From: Paralichthys olivaceus
Lineage: Eukaryota; Chordata; Actinopteri; Pleuronectiformes; Paralichthyidae
DNA length: 64,000 nt
Assembly (NCBI RefSeq): GCF_024713975.1
Contig: NC_091111.1
Location: 14,858,501-14,922,500, forward strand
Direction of reading: 5' to 3'
This document shows, piece after piece, positions 1 to 12,200 of the stretch (position 1 is its first letter; every line of letters starts with the position of its first letter). The notes beneath the pieces were generated by a model. The model made no database searches. It saw only the letters and a program-made list of their open reading frames with translations, and had not been told where the DNA came from. A program made the translations under genes and the position numbers.

Positions 1-1890
1 TACGTTCCTGAAGATAAGTGAGAACGTTTTAAATTACAGGTTTATTTTCTGTTTCTGTTCTTGATGAATTCTTCTCATATGGCACAACGGTACTTAAACC
101 TACATGCCTTTTAATAAGGCTGTTGTATTTGCTGTTGTAAATGTTTGATAGTATAGTTACGTAAAAACAATGTCATTTTATGACCATGACAACAGAGAGT
201 TTACATGTGAACATCACAAGAACTGAGCAGATAGTGTGTGCAAGACACGACAACAACCAAAGAATCAAGAAAATCTTTAAACAAAAGATAATTGATTGAC
301 ATGTTATGTCTGGGTGATGCAGTGTACAAAACAGCAGAAGGACTTGTGAAACTCAAATGATTCCTCAAACTGCCAACAATACCTTACAGGTGGAGCTCCA
401 CTGTATTAAAGCACCCAAACACTTAGTTTAAGTACTTTCTGTAACATGAATTTGAAGTGAGAAAAAAATCATTCAGTTATAAACTGATAAAGTTAAATAC
501 TGAAGAGCATAGTTAATCTGCTTCATCAGGATTGTGAGGTTACAGTTTGATCAGATTTGATTGACAGCTGCGTTAACATTGCAGCATAAGCAAACAAACC
601 TATTAGCTAATATATTTACTCTTGAAATCTAGGGGGAGACATTCAGCATAAAGTTCAGACCAGAATACTCAACTTTGATAAGCGTAACGTGCGAGTGAAA
701 TGATTTTCTGAAATGTACTTACTTTTTCTTCACTGTGGCGTCTCTCCTGCTCCTGAAGGCGCTGCACTTCTGCCAGCCTGTTATTCCGGAGCTCTTGGAA
801 AGCCTTCTGCTGGGCCTTCAGATAGGCCAGCTCCTCCTCCTCCATCACCTCCAGCAGAGACTGCTCGATTGTCTTACCCACCAGCACCTCCAGCACGGGC
901 TGTACCTCCCTGTCAAAGTCAAATAACTACACAACATACTGTTCATAAGTGGTGCTGTGCTGTGTACTTTAAAATATTAAATTTGATACTTGATTTGAAC
1001 AAACCTGTAGATATTCTACATGTTATTTGACTTAATCAAAGTTGGGAGATTTACAAAAGACAAGCAAAAGATGAGGGATTAGGCTCACGGTAAAATCAAA
1101 TACTCTGGAAGCAACAGTTCCCACAATGCATCTCTTCACCTATTCACCATTTTAAACACACTTCAATAACCCAGATGATGTGATTGATTTATAATCGATG
1201 AAATGTGGCAACGTCTCGTTTGTTTTACCCACCTCTCCCTCCTCTATCTGAGTTGCAGCATCTTTTCCAGATTTGGCGGGTATGAAGAGTGGGGATGCTG
1301 GTCTGTCCAGGAAAGCATCAGTCTGACACTCAATATCTGTGGTCACTATAACATCACTCAGTTCTTCAAGATAAAGATCTGAAAATAAAGGACAGAGTAC
1401 TTCAAAAAGACACTTTCATAACACGCAGAGGTGAAACTTCTGAAGCTGTTAAGAATAATGTTTCACCTGTTTGTACATCAGTGTGTTTTCTGCCCTGCAC
1501 AGCTTCAGGAGTCTTGGGTCTGCTCTGCTCATGAGCTTGTTTAAGATCGGCAGCTTTCCGCTTGATGTGCTGCTGTCTCTGTATTTCAGCAGGGTGTGGC
1601 TGAGCTGTCTGTAAATGGGGCGTGACAAAAACACGTCTTTAAAATAAAGTGGTCTAAAGGAGAACAAATCAACCAGGAAGACAGCAAAGAAAAAATGTAT
1701 ATTTCAAACTTACGGTTGGTATGATGCGTTGAGCAAAAGTATTTCCTAGGACAATACCACGGTCATATGTTGTGCTTCCATATTTATCCGGAGCATCTTT
1801 GTATTTGCTGCGGGTCTCCACAGCTGGGAGTCGGCTGGACAAGGTGTAAGTCCTGCTAGGTTTTCTGTGGTTATGAGGTGCAGACGCCAT
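1..1890 (-). CDS. rsph3: Radial spoke head protein 3 (5' part, truncated by left window edge)
   Basis: Coding exons on the minus strand are 1714-1890, 1467-1608, 1233-1378 and 723-926, all with GT donors and AG acceptors and joining in frame to give 223 codons. A further exon probably starts at position 7 (acceptor CAG at 8-10, next codons Glu-Arg) and leaves the window. The start is the ATG at 1888-1890. The family is recognised from the exon-4 segment containing VLVGKTIEQSLLEVMEEEEL, highly similar to vertebrate RSPH3, and from the preceding acidic LFDFD segment. RSPH3 is a structural protein of the radial spoke stalk in motile cilia and flagella and is known to anchor protein kinase A. The VGKTIEQ..LLEV stretch looks like the amphipathic helix for that role (inference). 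Two QTD motifs, at the exon 2/3 join and in exon 3, resemble LC8-binding TQT motifs. The C-terminal half is not in the window. Confidence 0.93.
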
Positions 1891-2284
1891 TTCTCAGGAA
1901 ACTGTCACTTGTAATGAAAGCAATAAGGGCAAAATGTCTCTAATAATGGTAAGCTCAAATCATAGCTCAGTGTGGCGCTTCTGGTGGCAAAATAAAATTC
2001 CACTAATATGTAAAGGCAGTTGCCTTTGATGCCACACTGTTTAGAGGCAGCTGCTTTTGAAGATGGTGTTTCTAATTTTTAATGGTTCTTTTATGTACTT
2101 AGAGTTATTTAGTCACTTTTGTTCACCTGCTCTAAGAGTGATACCGTTTTTAAGATAAAATGTGTTTCTTGGGGTTTTTGGAATTCATATTTCATAATTA
2201 CAGTTGGTATAATGTGTTGAGCATAAGTATTTCCTCTGGCAACACGACAGTCATACATAACGTTTCCATGGTTACTGTGTGTCC

Positions 2285-2530
2285 TGCGTTGTCAAAAAAC
2301 TTAAAAGATGTCTAGTTTGTCCAGTTTGAACGACTGTAAAAAACATGTTGGCCTCCACAGAGAGGACCTTCTGCTGATGTAAATGTAAAGCATTTAAATA
2401 TAAATGGCCCATTCTAGGGTAAACGACAATTCGTACAATTTAGATGAAACACACTAGTGAAAACATCACTAGGATTATTTTATATTCAATTTCTGCCAAT
2501 AGATCCTTTCACCTTTAATCTTACAGACTA
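2285..2530 (+). repeat. Truncated copy of TTAA-flanked MITE-like element
   Basis: The block carries the same internal landmarks as the complete copies at 16978-17322 and 28083-28420: TTTGTCCAGTTTGAAC, GTAAAAAACATG, a run containing TATTTAAATATAAA, and TACAATTTAGATGAAAC followed by CTAGTGAAAACATCA. The 5' terminal repeat is missing and the 3' terminus is degraded, reading CTTACAGACTAGAACACTG instead of CTTACACACTGGACCT. It is an old, broken copy. Confidence 0.75.
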
Positions 2531-3639
2531 GAACACTGAAACAACCCACCTCATAAGTCTTAGTACAACCTGTTGAGTTGAACACTTCCTCCACAAAGAA
2601 GTCAAAGGTGACCAAAAATTAGCATTTTCAGGTTTTTGATTATCATGGTGAGAACACAGAAGGAACAAAACAAACTATTATCATCGGCTGCGCTGCAGAC
2701 TTCTGCTGCCACCTCTGCACATTTAAACGGTGCACATATAAAACAGAGCAGTGCAACATTTGCACGCGACAGTGAAATGTAGGTGGCATGTGCAAAGAAA
2801 AAAAGCTGGAACTTGCCTTGGCGCGACACAAACCACAAAGATTTTCAGCTCTGTGAAAAGTGTCAGAGGTTAAGGGAGCACCGTCATTTGTTTCTGCATC
2901 AGAGATTTTTGGTTAAGGACAACCGTGCCTCAGTTTTTCAGCAAAGCACAAATATACCACGACCACCTCAATGTCTACTATCACTCCCATCGATACCAGT
3001 ACTCCAGAGATGATGGTGCCACATATTAGCATATTAGATTTGTTGCATAACGGGCAAAACTGACTGTTTACTTTAAATATCCAAACAAAAGGATTGCATA
3101 ATATCTCCATGAAAACTACACTGTATTCACAACACCAGCCAAATATAGTCACAGCTGTGAAGTAAGACTCTGCTGGAGTTACATCATCTGATCTTTTTTT
3201 ATTTTTTAACTAATGTCTTTTCAGATGAGTGTGGAGCCCTTTGTGTCATCGGGGGATGGGATTTGCTCCCCTCCCTGCATGTTATATTGTTTGTGCTTCC
3301 ACCGTCACAAATCATTACTCGTTATCGAAGGGGGGACTGTTCAGCTCGTCGCTGTGTTCGCCTCCTCTCATTAATGTTGACAGGCAGCCAGGAGGTTTGC
3401 ATAATCAACCGGGCATACTTCCAACACATCCATCTTTTTTTTTTCTTTCCATGGAAGCGACTCACTGCATAAGCTTTTATTTCCATTTTTATTTGTTTAA
3501 GACTTGAAGATTTTATTCAATTTCGCACCATCGACAAACTTAATTTGAATATCTTGACTATTTCAAACTTAGCGTAGGAGCAGAAAAATAATGCACTTCT
3601 TCTGCTGTCTTGCTCGCTCCGCCCTCTGCAAATATCCCC

Positions 3640-3712
3640 ATTAGATAGATAGATAGATTGATAGATAGATAGATAGATAGACATACTTTATTCATCCAGA
3701 GGGGAAATTCTT
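3640..3712 (+). repeat. GATA microsatellite joined to a fish LINE-type 3' tail
   Basis: About nine TAGA units, with one interruption, are followed directly by ACTTTATTCATCC and GGGGAAATTC. That combination is a common 3' end of non-LTR retrotransposon families in fish genomes (recalled, not searched). No reverse transcriptase remains nearby, so this would be a heavily 5'-truncated insertion. Confidence 0.6.
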
Positions 3713-4166
3713 GAACTAAGAAGGGACTAAGAAAGGACTTCTTATTTTTATTTTTAGACACACAGATCATGAGTCATAACGTAGACAAGGGGGAAAAATA
3801 GCTATTACTGAAGCAGCGATGTGCATGTGCTCTAAGTATAATAAGAGGTAACTATGTGGCAAAGCAAGCAGTTAGAGGTCAGAAACATACACAGTGCATG
3901 TACTGTAGTAATTGTATCATGTACAATGTTAGCGGAAGTACACAATAACACACAGTTGAGCTGTTTGATGGAATCTAATGCAACAGGATTACATTACTAA
4001 GCTGCCTAAGCGTAAAATGCTCAGTTTTATTGTGTCTATGATCATATACAGAAAAATCTATATCACTGAGGCCAAGATCATGAGTCCTGAGTGCACATGT
4101 GTAGATCGTGTGATTGCAACATAACTATCTCCATGGCAACTGAGCTAATATCATCCTTGGAGGAAG

Positions 4167-4192
4167 TCAATCAATCAATCAATCAATCAATC
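4167..4192 (+). repeat. (CAAT)n microsatellite
   Basis: A tandem run of the tetranucleotide TCAA/CAAT, about six and a half units without interruption, lies in intergenic DNA. No gene or regulatory context is apparent. Confidence 0.85.
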
Positions 4193-4820
4193 TGCTCACT
4201 CACACTCACTTGAATGAGTTAATTTAAAATAAACAACAGTGACCAGTTAAAGTGTAAATTCTTTTTTCTAAGTGTAACTATCCACAGAGCTTTAAATCCA
4301 CTTGATTAAATTCACTTCATCCAGTTTAAAATTCACTATATCCAGATAAATATCAGTGAGTACCCCTGAACATGTCATTTTTCATCTGGCTTGTGATCAT
4401 TTTTAAAGCTGCAGTTTGTGGTGTTCTTGTTTAGAGACAACTGAAAATGTCAATCAATGCATATCTAACTTGACAAAACAGAGACGATTATCAGATTCAA
4501 GTGGCCCATTGCTCATGTTCTGTTCTGTGATCAGCTGGTTGGATGTTTGTTGATAGACATGTGTTCTTCATAAAACAAACACTACAGCACACTCTGAAAA
4601 TATATGACTGAATTCACAATCGATTAGGATTCTGGACGTAAGATACACAGCTCAAAATGACATAATCACCAAAAGGTAGAAGTTAAACAGCTAAAGCCGG
4701 ACCAGGGTGTCCTTTATTTTTATCTCAGTCCATTCTATCAATCCATCCACTAACTCACTTCAGCTCTTCTAGTTCTGGCTGCAGTGTTAGCATTCACGGT
4801 GTTATGAAGTGTATATGAAT

Positions 4821-4860
4821 TGTATATAAGATGGACGACATGACAGTTCCCAAAAAGTGA
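4821..4860 (-). repeat. Fragment of dispersed fish repeat (GTCGTCCATC family)
   Basis: On the minus strand this reads CACTTTTTGGGAACTGTCAT followed by GTCGTCCATCTTATATACA. The block is part of a repeat recalled as common in percomorph fish. Related pieces in the window are at 12691-12745, 32262-32325 and 43495-43612. Confidence 0.5.
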
Positions 4861-6048
4861 ATCCAGAAGGTTTCAGCTGCTGGCAGCAGAACATAAATCC
4901 CACCTTCTCCATGTTAACAGATGGGACATTGAGAAAGGGACATGCCAAATATGTTTTTGTAATTTTAGGTAGTCCTTATCACACTGTTGTATGGTCAAGT
5001 TTTCATGTTTTTTTCAATTAAGCTTGTGGTTTTGTTGTGTTTTTTATTGCGTTGCAAGATCTTCCTCTTTGTTTGTTCTCCCTTGACATAACAATAGTGA
5101 GCGCAGTGTTTTTCTTTGACTCAGATTTTTATAAAGTTTATATTATATTACATTTTTAATAATTCCTGCAGTACAAGTGAAATGGATGTTTGGATAACAG
5201 CCGTTTATTCTTGTGTAATTCATTATTCAAAATGAGAATTAACAGAGGTTATCAGTCTTACTCTTAAATTTCACCATTTACTTTAGCTAAATGAGGCTCA
5301 AATCAATCACATTGCAGGGTTTTAAATTCAAACAACTTGTCACAGGAAGGAAACAATGTGATAAAAAGCTGCAGAAAGGAAGGAAGACGTGGTGGCATCA
5401 GCTCATCTTGCAGTCACCGACAAGAGGAACAGCGATTCAGAGAAAAACCAAATCCGTCCATGTGACCATGTCTGGTTTCCTTCTGTTTCAACAAACTGTG
5501 TGAGCCAGAACACGCTGTTCTCTCATTTGAGGCTTGTTAGCCGCTGTTATGCAACAGCCCTACAGAATAGAAGTTGACCCAAAGGACCTTTCTCAATGTT
5601 CCTAGAGACAGAGGAGAAAACTCACTTTTTTCTTTCAGCCATTTATTTTTCTTCTATCTTTGAACTAAAACAATTTATGATTCCTTGGCAAAGGTTACCA
5701 TTCTCTATCTGTGTATCTATTTACATTTTCAGCAAACAAGTAAACAAAGCATTAATTTATCAGGAAAGTGCTTAAATGTAGTTGAAGAAGTAGCTCAAGA
5801 TGAAGAGGGTTTCCAAAAAAACATCAGCAGTCTGCTTAACATGCTCAACTGTACATTGTCTCTACAGCAATAAAACTGATAGCATATTTTCTCCATAGCA
5901 AACTGTGTTTTCATAGCTTCATTGCGATAGACTAAATATCTATCATAACATCATACATTTAATATCTGTACTCTAAACAGTACTACATGGACAGTGCAAC
6001 CAGAGTGGCAGCACATAGCGCACATTCAAAGTGAAACAGTGATACATT

Positions 6049-6054
6049 TTTATT
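6049..6054 (-). terminator. Candidate poly(A) signal of tagap
   Basis: The minus strand reads AATAAA about 190 nt past the tagap stop codon, at a reasonable distance for a short 3' UTR. A second AATAAA lies at 5642-5647. Neither can be confirmed without transcript data. Confidence 0.4.
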
Positions 6055-6239
6055 CACAAAACGATGAGATAAAGATAAGAAGTAGGAAGTAGCTGCTATT
6101 ATAAGGCTACAGTAAGCAACACAAACCAACACAATAAAATTAAGCTTTCCAGGTTAGAAACCTTCTGATGTGGCCCAGAAGGAATAAGAATTAAAAAGAC
6201 GCAAGATAAGTCCGAGATGTGAATCAGTTCCAGAGTGAA

Positions 6240-9200
6240 TCAAACGTAAGACTCCTTGGCATAAGAAAACTCCTCAAACACAGGCTGACTGCATCTCCGT
6301 GACACAATCTCATGGTGGCTTTTAGACTGGGACTCAGACATGGCTCTCTGGCGGTAAGGATGTTGCCGCTCGACAACCCTGCCATTGTCCTGCGCTGCTT
6401 GGGAAATACAGTCTGTGAACTGAGTGACGGGGCAGGTAGGTGGGAAGTCATAATTCACAGAGGATGGGCGGGACCTCCTCTCCAGCGTCATTGCATCTTG
6501 TACAGTCATGGCTCCATACTGTGGAGGGAGGCCCATATTCTGCACTGCCCGCTCATATGGCGGAGGCTTGCAGGGCAGCCTGCTGTCCACCTGCTTAAAC
6601 ACCTCGATGGCTGACATCGGACGTGGTCTGTGCAGAGGCTCAATTGGAGAATCTGCTTCGCTCTGAGAGTCCTCCTGCAGCGTTTCACAAGGGAAGGAGT
6701 TTTCCTTCAGAGAGTCTCTCTTCAGGCTGCTCCTGCCGAACGCTCCTAGACTCCTGGTCCTCATTAAAACTTTACTGGTCACCCTCATAGACTGTGATCT
6801 CTTCTTCTCATCTGAAATCGGTCCGACAATGTCTTGTTGAGTCTTTTCATGCACTGACGTCGGGCTGGAGGTGTTTGTTCTCCTGGGGCGGGCTGGTGAC
6901 CCCACTGGGGAGCTGGTGAAAACAGAGCCCTCTGATTGGTTTGAGGCAGCGCTCTCCAGGGAAGAGCACGAGCAGTCCTTGACGTGATTACCTGCCATGT
7001 AGGGCGACGGATCCAAGTTTGAGCAGCTGCTCAGTTTTGGAAAAGACAGGACCGGCCTGTGTCCTCTGAGCAAGAACGAGTCATCAGAGATCTGCTTTTT
7101 CAGAGGCTGCTCCTCAAAGTTCCTCCGCTCCATGGAGCAGTCCTCGTGGCTCCGGGCGTGGCCAAACAGGCTCTCATGGTTGGGCGAGGTGAGGATGATG
7201 GGCTCAGAGCATCGACGGTGGAACGGCAATTTGGGGTTGAAGGCGCTGTTCGATGCCCAAGAAGTGGGGCGGCTGGAGGGACTTAGAGAGGAGGATGAGC
7301 CACACCCTCCATGTGTGGAGCAGCTGCTCTCTCCTGCCTCTCCATCGCCATCTAAGTCAGTGCTGTCATACGCTGAGTCATGATGCTGGGACGACAGAGA
7401 GTCTGTAGAGTGAGAAAAGAAAGATTATTCGATCTCTGCATTTATTTTCATTTCTTGTTCATGCTGAGGAATAAAATAAAATTGCAACGTTATCTCTCTA
7501 ACTACGGGCAGATACAGTTAGTATACCAGGGTGTATATAAACTCATTTGCCAGGTTCATGTTGTAGTTTTATTTGTGTGCTAATATCTGAATTGTTGAGA
7601 AAGAACTACAACACACAGAGACATTAAAACTATGCCAGTTTTCTTCAAAAGTAAAACAACACAAGCAGCGTTTACCTTCTCAATTGGTAGCAGGAGCAAC
7701 ATGAGTGCATGTTTGTTCAATAAATATATTAATGACAGAAATTATGAGGAGGTTATAGTTTTCATGTATAAATACCTGCATCAGAATCCAGCAGGTTGGG
7801 GATGTTTTCTCCAAGTATGTCACAGTTCTTGATCAGGACCTCAGTGAGTTCTATGACCTGCAGCAAATCAGAAAAATATATTGTTATTACCATATCAGCA
7901 ACAATGTCGAGTGTAAGCAAAACTGAAAGATTTGATAAAGAATTCTGAAAATCAAAGCTGATAGAGGACAGATAGAGTCCAGACGCAGCGCTTCAACTAT
8001 CATCACATGACTCAGAAAACAGCTAACAGGGGCGGAGCTGGTTTGACCTTACTTATGAAACCCATTGAGGTTTTCTGCTCTGTGAACCACAGAGCTTCAA
8101 AGTCCCAGAATGAGTGAAAACATTTTCACAAAACAACTTTCTACCTTCTTCATCTTTTCCTTCTGCTCATCCAGTGGAGCGCTGTCCAGCTGCAGCAGCG
8201 TGGGGGCGATGCACACCGCCAGGTTGTTGGCGTCCATTTTGTTGATGTCAGCACTCTCGAGGATGTGATGGAGGACGCAGACGAGATGCTGAAGGAGGAG
8301 TTTGTTGAGCCCTGGCAGCTCATCTACCACCCTGGTTGGCAGGTAGAAAAAAAAGGGGAAGGGAAGGAAAAAAAGAGAACAGGAAGATTAGTTTGGCGGT
8401 CTTTTTTTTTTTCTAAAAGATTCTTCCTTTTTTAAAAACAGAAAAAGAGAAGTGGTCTGTGCTCAGTCTGCTGGCAGATGACGCTGGGAATTATCTGCAA
8501 AACTCCGTTAATAAACATCTATTTCATACCCACCGCAGAAACAGTAACAAAAATACCAACAGATTTCCCTTCATATAAATAAAGGTCATATAAACACAAG
8601 CAGAGGATGGCAGATGCAGGAAATAGATGCCGACTCATTAGCAGGTATCGATTACTTACTTTGTGATTTCCAGAGCTCTCTGCTGAGCGTCTTCATTGTC
8701 CAGAGCTGTCATCCACTTGTTGTAAAGTTCAGACACCAGCAGGCTGCCAGGAAGTTCCTTCAGAAAACTCTGTGATAGACAGGAGGAGGACAGTGATGAG
8801 ACAGAGTTAGTGATTAACAGAAATGATTTGACGTGACATCTGGTATTAAAAGGTCAGAACACTGAGTCCAATCATTTGGTGCAATATGTTATAGTGCACT
8901 GAATATTATAAAGAAAATGATTCTGGGATCTTGATGGAAAACATCAGGCTTGTTTGAGGGACTGATTAAGTGAATTTAAATGTGGTTTCATCATCGATCA
9001 TTCAGTCAGTGCTTTTGCTTTTGGTATATTTCAATTAGTTAATAAGCGACTTTTGAACACTATAATTTTACAGTATAAAAAACAGTTAGTGGGGGTTTTC
9101 AGATGCATTTACCACTGTTTGAGACAGTGATCACACAGAAGAGGTGTGTGAAACGTACTTTGAGGAGACCGACGAGCAGAACGACCGGCTGCCCCTCCAG

Positions 9201-12200
9201 GTCGACCTCCAGGCCGCTGTTCAGCTGCTCTCTGACCTCCTTCATGTTCTTGATGTTGCACAGTTTCCGAAACACTCCCTCTGTGGACGGGCCCCTCTTT
9301 CTCAGCAACACCAGAATCTCCTGGTGAAGAGGAGATGAAGATGAGAGGAAGAGGAGAGGAGAGGAGGGAGAGAGGAGAGGAGGGAGAGAGGAGAGGAGGG
9401 AGAGAGGAGAGGAGGGAGAGAGGAGGGGAGGGGAGAGGAGAGAGAGAAGAGGTTTTCATATTAAAACAACAGACTGTGTGTGTAGATGTGTGTGTGTTTC
9501 CTGTTGCCATTCACAGTTTCTTAGAACTACTGTCAAACCTTGGTTGAGTAGGTTCCTGTTTTATTTGTTTATGCTCGTAGAAGAATTGCAATGTGCGTCT
9601 ATCATAGTACTGATTTAGTTTTATAATTAATAAAACGATATCATTTGCTCTTGATTGTGAGGTTGAATGAAACAACTTGACATGAACTCTGATGTCTAAG
9701 GTTGAAAAGGCGACTTACTGTGACTGGTTTGGGGAGTGAGCAGCCATCAGGACAGATCTTGCAGAGGGACAAACCGAACAGCTGAGTCTTTGTGTCCGTC
9801 TCTGTCCGGTTTGCTTTGTTGATGAAACTTGAGCCCTTTCTGAGCTTCTTCACCACTTGGTTCCATTTTTTTTCTGGTGGAAGCAAAATGTCATCATCCA
9901 TTGGTTTATTCAACAGTTGAATATTAACGGAATGACTTTGAACATGTCAAACATGACAGAAGAAAAAGTTGCACAAGACTCTGAAACTTAAGTTCTTCAC
10001 TTGCTCCCTCTAATCACTTTGATTTCCTTTTTTCTGCGTCTGTGGTTGTTCTCTCTACTCTCGTTTTGACACATGGCACAGTTATTGAGCTCCTCCCTCC
10101 ATCAAACATTCAACATTCAAACTCACCAGTGGGATTTGTCAGCTTGTCCTCCTGGTTATTTGACGGAACAGCTATCTTTGCATCGCCCTGGAAACAAAAC
10201 CAACAACAAAAGTGATGAGCCTGCAAGAGGACATGAGCATGCAAAGGACAAGAAAGAGGGAAGAGGGTTGTGTGTTGTTTATTGTCTCCTCAGTCGCCAT
10301 GCATCACACACCCTCACCCTTCATGCCTTTCAGTAGCTGAATGAGTTGCGGTTATATAATCATACAACAAAAGACACAAACAGCAAGCAGTTCCATGCAT
10401 CTTTAGTTATTGTGTTCAGTTATAAAATCTATCTCAAAACCTTATGTGTGGACTTTTCAAATTGTTGTTCAATTTGCAGCTATTCACTTTCTCTGTGTGA
10501 TTTCTCAACAGGGAAACTTACAGACGTCATTCACAACAGTCATTTTGCTGGAACATGTTAAATCTCAAGAGTTCAAGTAAAAAAAGATTGTGTACTTACA
10601 TCAAGTGGAAATTGTTCCATGCCACCTCCTGTTAGAGTTTTAGTCTAAAGGTTGGGGAAAACAAGAGGACATTTATGTGTTGATTAGTAAAGGCTTTTTT
10701 AATCGAATATGTTGTTTTCTACGGCGGAGCGAGCGGTGTGAGACTCACCGTGATGCTGCCACTCAAAACCTTCATGAGGACGTCAGGAGGTGAAAAGGCA
10801 CAACCAGCCCTCGTCTTTGTGTCTTTAATTGTTCTGTGACAAGAAAGAAACATATATTTACTTTTACTTGCTTTGTACTCATCATGTATCATAAAAATTT
10901 TTTTGTCTGTTATTCCAAATGACTGTGTTTTAACCCAACAGGAGATCATTATGATGTTGTAACGTAATGTTTTAGAGTAAAAGAGACTAAATTAATAAAT
11001 GTCTTCATCGTGAGTGTACGCTATCATGTACGCTATATATAGAGTCATTGACCTCATGTTACCTATAATGTTAATGAAAACACAATTTGACGAAAATAAT
11101 TTCAATCGAACAAATTTCAGAGTTTGATGTGATCGGAATTTTTATAAAAGGCACCATTGATCAAAGACACTAAACAATCTCGCTCAAGTGCAGTAAAAAT
11201 TATTTCTGATTATGAGAATAGAATGAATATCTATGATAATTTCTTAGTCTAAACATCAACATAAATTTGTGTCCTACCTGTGAAGAGTATCTAACCAGCG
11301 TTCTTTCACCTCAGGTGAGCTGTGGGCGAAATAACAGCATGGTATGAGTTACTAATCCACAGAGAGAGTCACACAGATGACAGTGGGAGGAATGAGACGA
11401 TCGGGCAGCCAGAGCAGCTTTTAACAACTCTGGGGGAAACTCTAACTCAGTCATGGGAACAGGAAGCAGCATCACGGAGGCCCACAACCAGACATGTTCC
11501 ACTTCCTCCTAGTCTGTGTTTGCTGTTTGCTTGATGTGCATCAGTGGAAACAGGACAGTGACACTGATACGTGTGCCTACGTGTGTTCACCTGAAGGGCT
11601 TAACCTTTGCAGCACCATATGGACACACAGTATGCATATTAAGTAGGGAGACAGCTTAAGTGTCAACAAGAGACACATGGTTTCCTGTAGGCTCCGTGAG
11701 ACAGAGTAGGAATGAAACATTGACAGCTGAATCATTACCAGACTCAAACAGCCAATGAGAAAACAGCATCTAATTTTCAAACGCTCAAAAGTCAAAGATT
11801 CATCGCCTTCTTGGAACAAAGCCTCATGGTTTGAGTCTAATTACTTTGCAAGAAACGTGGGCGACAATGCACAATAAAATGGTGAAATTTCCAAACTGAA
11901 TCATTCATTTAGAACCTTCTCATCACAAACCATTTACCGTCGGGAAACTGAAATGCACTTTCATCCTTCTATGGTCGATGACACTGTCTAGATGAGTGTG
12001 AAACAGTATTTTCTCAGGCACCTCAGCTTTTATCGTAAAGGCCAGTATTTCCAGATTCAGTCAGCTGATTTCAGCCCATCACATGAAGCCCGGTTTGCCG
12101 GCCAGCTTCGCACTTCCTATTTTGCAACCTCTCGTCTTGTGATTCTGGAGGGAGTACTTTCTCTTTAACTGCTTCCCCAAAAGATCTTATGACCGTGAAC

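Larger units (their letters stand above)
1891..6239. other. Intergenic region between rsph3 and tagap
   Basis: No supportable coding exon was seen on either strand. Short open frames here lack family resemblance and splice context. The region holds a 3' fragment of the TTAA-flanked MITE (about 2285-2530), a LINE-type tail with GATA repeats (3640-3712), a CAAT microsatellite (4167-4192), and a short copy of a dispersed fish repeat (4821-4860). The right end is the 3' UTR of tagap. The left end contains the rsph3 promoter, in which I recognise no core element. Confidence 0.6.

Noticed and set aside
9335..9547. Arg/Glu/Gly-rich plus-strand frame
   Set aside because: It is the translation of the homopurine tract in a tagap intron.
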